Positions 8,003-11,156 of a DNA stretch of 11,156 nt are shown here, piece by piece. Source of the DNA: Armatimonadota bacterium (lineage in GTDB: Bacteria > Armatimonadota > Fimbriimonadia > Fimbriimonadales > ATM1); the NCBI GenBank assembly GCA_013816225.1, contig JACDEQ010000050.1, positions 1 through 11,156 of the forward strand, in the 5' to 3' direction. The position numbers and the translations under genes are program-made. How positions within the stretch are numbered: position 1 is the first letter of the stretch; each line of letters begins with the position of its first letter. The notes beneath the pieces are model-generated. The model searched no databases, was not told the DNA's origin, and worked only from the letters and a program-made list of their open reading frames with translations.

Positions 8003-9464
8003 GGGGTGTGTGTACTTTGGGTCGCCGGGTGAGCATCTCTGCGGAAACGAGAATTACGATGGCAGCGGCGATCCCCCAACCGAGGAAGCGAATCTTGGCC
8101 TCTCGTTCTAACCCCAGGTGCGGTGCGAGATATCCGAACGCAAGAATGGTGGACGAGGCCAGTCCGGCAGAGAGACTGAGCAAGCCAAGACGAAACGAGC
8201 CACCCACACCGAGGCAGAAGGCGGCGAGGCCAAGGCCCACAACGAAACCGACAACCCCCCGCGAACCCAGAACAAACGGAAATGCAACGACCAGCGCGAC
8301 GGTAATAAGGGCGGCGAGGAGCGTGAGGATGAATCCTCGCATCCCCATGAATGGCTCGCAGATTCGCGCCCCCCAACGGCTTAGGGCGATCGGCAATGCC
8401 GCCCCCGCCATGAGGCCCATAACCGCGTACTGTTGGCCGATGTCGATGGACCTCGACTCTGCGGGATAAAGTTCGAGAAAGACGCGGTAAAAGGCAATCG
8501 CAGTGACGATTCCCACCGATGCAATCGCGCGCTTCGCGTCGATTAGGTACAAGAAGGAAGCCGCGGCAACTGCCGTTATTCCAACGCCCACCCCCTGCAA
8601 CAGCCCGAAGGCGATGGTGGTCCAAGCGAGCCAGATGAGTGAAGCGATCCCGAACGTTCCAGGGTCGTGCTCGCGGTCATCCGAGAGCACCCATGCGACG
8701 CAACCCGCGGTAATCACAGCACCTGCGACGACCAGGAAGAAATCGCCGAGGAAGAGATACTTGACCGCTACCAGCTTCGCGCCGCCGATCAAGGCCAGGG
8801 CGCCGATCAGGCCGACCCAAAAAACCGAAAGGCCCGCTTCACCGCGCTGGCGGTCGGCGAACTGGCGCCAAAGGATAGCCAGGGCAAACGCAATGACGGC
8901 GACGATGCCGATGAGAATGGGGGCGAAAGCCGCGCGCTCCACATTTTCCCTAAGCGACCCGATCACCGAAGCTGCCACCAGGGCACCTGCGTAAATCGTT
9001 GTCAAGCCGGGCCAAGAAGAACGGCCCGGCGCACCGACGCGCACGAGCGCAGCAGCGAGGCTGGCACCCATGATCAGGCCCAACTGCAGGTCGACCCGCC
9101 AGGCTTTTTCGGCGAAGAGAGTAGCGCCGACCGCGGCAGTTGCCAGACCGAGAGGAACGATTCCAAGATGGTTCGGCCCGTCGAGCGGACGCTCGGCGAT
9201 ATGGGAAATAAGCACGGCCAGTGCCCCTATGGCGAAGCCGACTCCGCTCGCGGGCGTTTTGGCGAGGAACCATGCGGCTGCAATCGCTAGGCCTGCCAGG
9301 ATGAGCACTCCGATCAATATCGGTCGCATGGCTTGAAGTTCTGTCCAAAACGGCGTCGGCGCACCCGCGACCGGTTTACGTGCTTCCGACGACTCCAGCC
9401 ACCAATCGATGGCCAGAGCGAATAGGCCCGCGAGCAATGCGGCCCAAGGCAAAAATGTGTCCAT
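7986..9464 (-). CDS. Polytopic inner-membrane protein of unknown function
   Basis: A 492-aa, very hydrophobic protein with roughly 15-17 candidate membrane segments, for example residues 6-22, 48-68, 74-90, 100-117, 128-143, 155-170, 180-199, 213-233, 238-260, 271-290, 292-308, 312-330, 345-362, 376-398, 402-422, 426-446 and 459-476. Short charged loops include WWLESSEARK (21-30), ILWRQFADRQRGE (197-209) and LSDDREHDP (260-268). The C terminus is hydrophilic (TRRPKVHTPHEEPA). I do not recognise a transporter, flippase, polymerase or enzyme motif and assign no function. The start at 9464 has GGGAGAGGAG just upstream and directly yields a membrane segment. It is the first gene of the minus-strand train and overlaps the alpha-2-macroglobulin by 17 nt, so an envelope role linked to that protein is a reasonable inference only. 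Confidence 0.8.
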   Translation of the reverse strand: MDTFLPWAALLAGLFALAIDWWLESSEARKPVAGAPTPFWTELQAMRPILIGVLILAGLAIAAAWFLAKTPASGVGFAIGALAVLISHIAERPLDGPNHLGIVPLGLATAAVGATLFAEKAWRVDLQLGLIMGASLAAALVRVGAPGRSSWPGLTTIYAGALVAASVIGSLRENVERAAFAPILIGIVAVIAFALAILWRQFADRQRGEAGLSVFWVGLIGALALIGGAKLVAVKYLFLGDFFLVVAGAVITAGCVAWVLSDDREHDPGTFGIASLIWLAWTTIAFGLLQGVGVGITAVAAASFLYLIDAKRAIASVGIVTAIAFYRVFLELYPAESRSIDIGQQYAVMGLMAGAALPIALSRWGARICEPFMGMRGFILTLLAALITVALVVAFPFVLGSRGVVGFVVGLGLAAFCLGVGGSFRLGLLSLSAGLASSTILAFGYLAPHLGLEREAKIRFLGWGIAAAIVILVSAEMLTRRPKVHTPHEEPA

Positions 9465-9467
9465 ATT

Positions 9468-9477
9468 CTCCTCTCCC
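9468..9477 (-). promoter_or_regulatory. Ribosome binding site of the membrane-protein gene
   Basis: On the minus strand GGGAGAGGAG precedes the ATG at 9464. The GGGAG half gives a spacing of about 8 nt and the GAGGAG half about 3 nt. This purine run supports the chosen start for the first gene of the operon. Confidence 0.65.
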
Positions 9478-9512
9478 TAGGTTAGACGCACTCTCGTCAT
9501 GTCCTTGTTCAA

Positions 9513-9527
9513 TGCATTGCGAATGCA
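9513..9527. repeat. Short inverted repeat, candidate operator
   Basis: The sequence TGCATTGCGAATGCA is a perfect inverted repeat with 6-bp arms (TGCATT/AATGCA) around a GCG centre. It sits in the AT-richer part of the divergent intergenic region, 49 bp from the membrane-protein start and 121 bp from the plus-strand start. Its symmetry fits a dimeric repressor site, but a 15-bp palindrome can arise by chance and no regulator is encoded in the window. Confidence 0.3.
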
Positions 9528-9629
9528 AAGTCAAAAGTAGTCGTATGCACTGATGTATCTATGACGCATGGAAACAGGAGAGCGCCGCGCAACATGGAAA
9601 GCGACGCTTCCTAACGCGTAACTTAAGAC

Positions 9630-9638
9630 AAGGAGGTG
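9630..9638 (+). promoter_or_regulatory. Strong Shine-Dalgarno that decides the OMP start
   Basis: AAGGAGGTG is a near-perfect anti-16S complement, 9 nt before the ATG at 9648. An in-frame GTG at 9636 lies within this motif and so cannot be the start; the ATG at 9648 is chosen. Confidence 0.85.
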
Positions 9639-9647
9639 TCTTCTCTA

Positions 9648-10142
9648 ATGAAGACCATCATTACGTTGATCGCCGGCGCTTCGTTAACTGCCTGCGCAAA
9701 TGCCCAGATGGAAGTTCAAAAGCCGTTCGAGATATCGGTAGGCGGCGCTTTTTTCACGGGCGACCTCGATGACCTCGATCCAGGCTTTTTGGTCGGGCTC
9801 GACTATTACTTGGTGAAGAACTACAGTTCGCAGACTATGCAGTTCGTCGGCGCGCGCGGTTGGTTTGCCGACCAAGCGAGCGCGTACGGAGTGCACTACG
9901 GTCTGCGGTTCGGCGTGCCGGCTTCTCCGGATGCGCCGGGCAGCCTGTACTTCAAGCTTGCCATCGGCTATTACAACTCGGACGTCGATTCTGCCGGCAA
10001 CGACTGGGGCCTTGGCGGCTTCGGAGCGGTTGGATATGAATTTAACAAGAACATGGGTGCCGAAGTCGGCTTTCAAATTGCTCCTGAAACGGGCACTGTC
10101 GACAACCACTCGTTCTACGCGGCTCTCGCTTTCAGAATGTAA
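9648..10142 (+). CDS. Small outer-membrane beta-barrel-like or lipoprotein-like protein
   Basis: A 164-aa exported protein. Residues 1-19 form a signal peptide, read in two possible ways: signal peptidase I cleavage after ANA (before Gln20), or a lipobox LTAC with Cys16 lipidated. The mature part alternates hydrophobic/aromatic and polar residues in short strands (FEISVGGAFF, LVGLDYYLV, FVGARGWFA, GVHYGLRFGV, LYFKLAIGYY, GFGAVGYEFN, GAEVGFQIA, FYAALAFRM). This pattern suits an eight-stranded OmpX/OmpW-like barrel. A strand-like C terminus with aromatic residues supports barrel insertion, although the final residue is Met rather than Phe. The acidic turn DLDDLDPG (about residues 39-46) could be an exposed loop. 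It is a single gene, divergent from the envelope operon and followed by a strong hairpin. I cannot name a specific family; the function is unknown. Confidence 0.75.
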   Translation: MKTIITLIAGASLTACANAQMEVQKPFEISVGGAFFTGDLDDLDPGFLVGLDYYLVKNYSSQTMQFVGARGWFADQASAYGVHYGLRFGVPASPDAPGSLYFKLAIGYYNSDVDSAGNDWGLGGFGAVGYEFNKNMGAEVGFQIAPETGTVDNHSFYAALAFRM

Positions 10143-10165
10143 TCCTGGGCGAGTAGTCAAATGAG

Positions 10166-10190
10166 AAGCGGAGGCGCCTTGCCTCCGCTT
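10166..10190. terminator. Bidirectional hairpin terminator
   Basis: AAGCGGAGGC (10166-10175) and GCCTCCGCTT (10181-10190) form a perfect 10-bp stem with the 5-nt loop GCCTT. The plus-strand tail TCTACTTT is moderately T-rich. The hairpin lies 23 nt after the plus-strand stop and 1 nt after the stop of the convergent lyase gene, so it can end both transcripts. On the minus strand the tail is a weak TTCTCATTT. Confidence 0.85.
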
Positions 10191-10191
10191 T

Positions 10192-11156
10192 CTACTTTCC
10201 GGGAATTCCGGGCTCGGTTAGGCTTGGCGGATCGAGCGCCGACGCAAGGGTGGCCTCATCGAGAAGACCCATCTCACGCACAATATCCGGGATGGTTTTT
10301 CCCGAAGCGAGCGACGCCTTGACGACCTCCGCGGCCTTTTTGTAGCCTATCAGCGGGTTGAGAGCGGTCGCGAGAGAGGGTGATATCTCCGCGTAACGGC
10401 GGCACCGCTCCTCGTTGGCCACGATGCCCTCTACGCAGTTCACTCGGAAGGTTGCCAGCGTGTTCGTGAGAGTTTGGAGCATGAACTGGCTACTGAAGGC
10501 CATCGAGGGCATCATGACGTTCAGTTCGAGTTGGCCCGCCTGAACGCACAGGTCGATGGCGTGGCACTGGCCGAGGACCTGGAACAGCACGAGGTTCGTG
10601 TTTTCGGCCATCGAGGGGTTCACCTTGCCGGGCATGATGCTGCTGCCAGGTTGGACCGCGGGTAGAACGATTTCGGCGATTCCAGTTAGCGGCCCCGAGG
10701 CCATGAGGCGAAGGTCGTTGGTGATCCGGGTAAGTTCGATGGAGAATAGCCTGACCGAAGCGGCGAGGGCGCTCATGGCGTATTGCGACTGCATCGATTC
10801 GCGCATGTCCGCGGTAGGCGTAAATGGTATACCGGTCCACTCCTTAAGGAGAGCCACGACGCGGGCACGGTGTTCCGGGTGTGTGTTGATGCCGGTTCCG
10901 GCGGCGCTGCCCCCGATACCCAGTTCTTCGAGCTCTGTCGCCGCAAACGCGATCCATCGGCCGCTGCGGCGTATCGCGGCGGCGTAGGCCTCGAATTCCT
11001 GACCAAGCCTAATCGGAACGGCATCTTGCAGATGCGTGCGTCCGGATTTCAGGATGTGGTCGAACTCTTTGCCCTTGTCGGCAAACGCGGCGCCGAGGAG
11101 GTCGACCTGCTCTATGAGATCGCTGAGCAGCAGGCGGGACATGACACGCATTGCGG
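10192..11156 (-). CDS. aspA: Aspartase/fumarase-superfamily lyase, probably aspartate ammonia-lyase (5' end beyond window)
   Basis: Member of the cytoplasmic homotetrameric lyase family that eliminates ammonia from aspartate, or water from malate, to give fumarate. About the last 320 residues are present; some 150 N-terminal residues lie outside the window. Visible blocks are GRTHLQDAVPIRLGQEFEAY, GGSAAGTGINTHPEH, ITNDLRLMASGP, and the mobile-loop signature GSSIMPGKVNPSMAE (encoded from 10647 downwards; its second Ser is the catalytic base in aspartases). AGQLELNVMMP and LNPLIGYKKAAEV follow. AGQLELNV, ITNDLRLMASGP and the PGIPGK terminus resemble Bacillus-type aspartase, while GGSAAGTGINTHPE and the Gly of MPGK are also seen in FumC. 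Aspartase is favoured, with class II fumarase the alternative. It converges on the small OMP gene and ends at the shared hairpin. Confidence 0.85.
   Translation of the reverse strand, partial: AMRVMSRLLLSDLIEQVDLLGAAFADKGKEFDHILKSGRTHLQDAVPIRLGQEFEAYAAAIRRSGRWIAFAATELEELGIGGSAAGTGINTHPEHRARVVALLKEWTGIPFTPTADMRESMQSQYAMSALAASVRLFSIELTRITNDLRLMASGPLTGIAEIVLPAVQPGSSIMPGKVNPSMAENTNLVLFQVLGQCHAIDLCVQAGQLELNVMMPSMAFSSQFMLQTLTNTLATFRVNCVEGIVANEERCRRYAEISPSLATALNPLIGYKKAAEVVKASLASGKTIPDIVREMGLLDEATLASALDPPSLTEPGIPGK

Larger units (their letters stand above)
9465..9647. promoter_or_regulatory. Divergent intergenic region, probable promoters in both directions
   Basis: This 183-bp stretch separates the minus-strand six-gene operon from the plus-strand outer-membrane-like gene, so both must be transcribed from promoters within it or nearby. 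It is more AT-rich than the flanking genes, mainly in 9500-9570. I could not pick a convincing -35/-10 pair on either strand; the TTGCGA at 9517-9522 with TCGTAT at 9541-9546 is only a weak match. An octamer CATGGAAA occurs twice (9568-9575 and 9594-9601), and a palindrome is listed separately. Confidence 0.5.

Noticed and set aside
8503..9290. Long plus-strand open frames opposite the membrane protein
   Set aside because: They are shadows of the hydrophobic gene; their low-complexity Arg/Ala/Thr-rich products and lack of start signals argue against coding.
9517..9546. Sigma-70-like promoter TTGCGA / TCGTAT for the plus-strand gene
   Set aside because: It matches only 4 and 3 of 6 consensus bases with an 18-nt spacer, and would leave a leader of about 100 nt; too weak to annotate.
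9568..9601. Direct repeat CATGGAAA (two copies)
   Set aside because: Eight bases repeated twice within 35 bp is close to chance expectation, and there is no third copy or symmetry.
9636..9647. GTG start at 9636 for the small OMP
   Set aside because: The codon is part of the Shine-Dalgarno AAGGAGGTG and leaves no room for ribosome binding upstream.
9684..10160. Minus-strand open frame of 158 codons
   Set aside because: It is antisense to the small OMP gene, which has a strong ribosome binding site, signal peptide and terminator; the antisense product shows no recognisable features.

Overview
The window reads as an ordinary chromosomal segment of a moderately GC-rich (about 60% by eye) diderm bacterium. 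The outer-membrane-type small protein at 9648-10142 and the very large periplasmic alpha-2-macroglobulin at 3317-8002 argue for an outer membrane. VanW-family proteins are more familiar from Firmicutes, Chloroflexi and Armatimonadota. The mix of VanW, alpha-2-macroglobulin, type III pantothenate kinase and Shine-Dalgarno-led genes would suit an Armatimonadota (Fimbriimonas-like) genome, but this placement is a low-confidence inference. No phage, transposon, tRNA, rRNA or CRISPR signal was seen.

Layout: from 9464 leftwards to the window edge lies one continuous minus-strand gene train. In transcription order it is a polytopic membrane protein of unknown function (9464-7986), a thioester-containing alpha-2-macroglobulin (8002-3317), a VanW-domain envelope protein (3320-2568), grpE (2542-2000), glmM (2003-633) and the 5' part of coaX (649-1, cut by the window edge). 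Successive junctions are a 17-nt overlap, a 4-nt overlap, a 25-nt gap, a 4-nt overlap and a 17-nt overlap, so the six genes look like one translationally coupled operon. A 183-bp divergent intergenic region (9465-9647) holds a short palindrome and separates this operon from a small plus-strand outer-membrane/lipoprotein-like gene. That gene ends at a strong hairpin (10166-10190), which it shares with the convergent minus-strand aspartase/fumarase-superfamily gene, cut at its 5' end by the right edge.

How the genes may work together: the first three operon genes are all envelope-directed. They are an inner-membrane protein, a periplasmic protease trap, and a VanW protein of a family linked to cell-wall biology. 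They are followed by the phosphoglucosamine mutase that feeds UDP-GlcNAc and peptidoglycan synthesis, the DnaK nucleotide-exchange factor, and the first enzyme of CoA biosynthesis. The point most worth a second look is the alpha-2-macroglobulin. It keeps an intact Cys-Thr-Glu-Gln thioester but, within this window, is paired with VanW and an unrecognised multi-pass membrane protein rather than with the usual penicillin-binding protein PbpC. No clearly novel system can be proven from sequence alone; the envelope trio is the best candidate.
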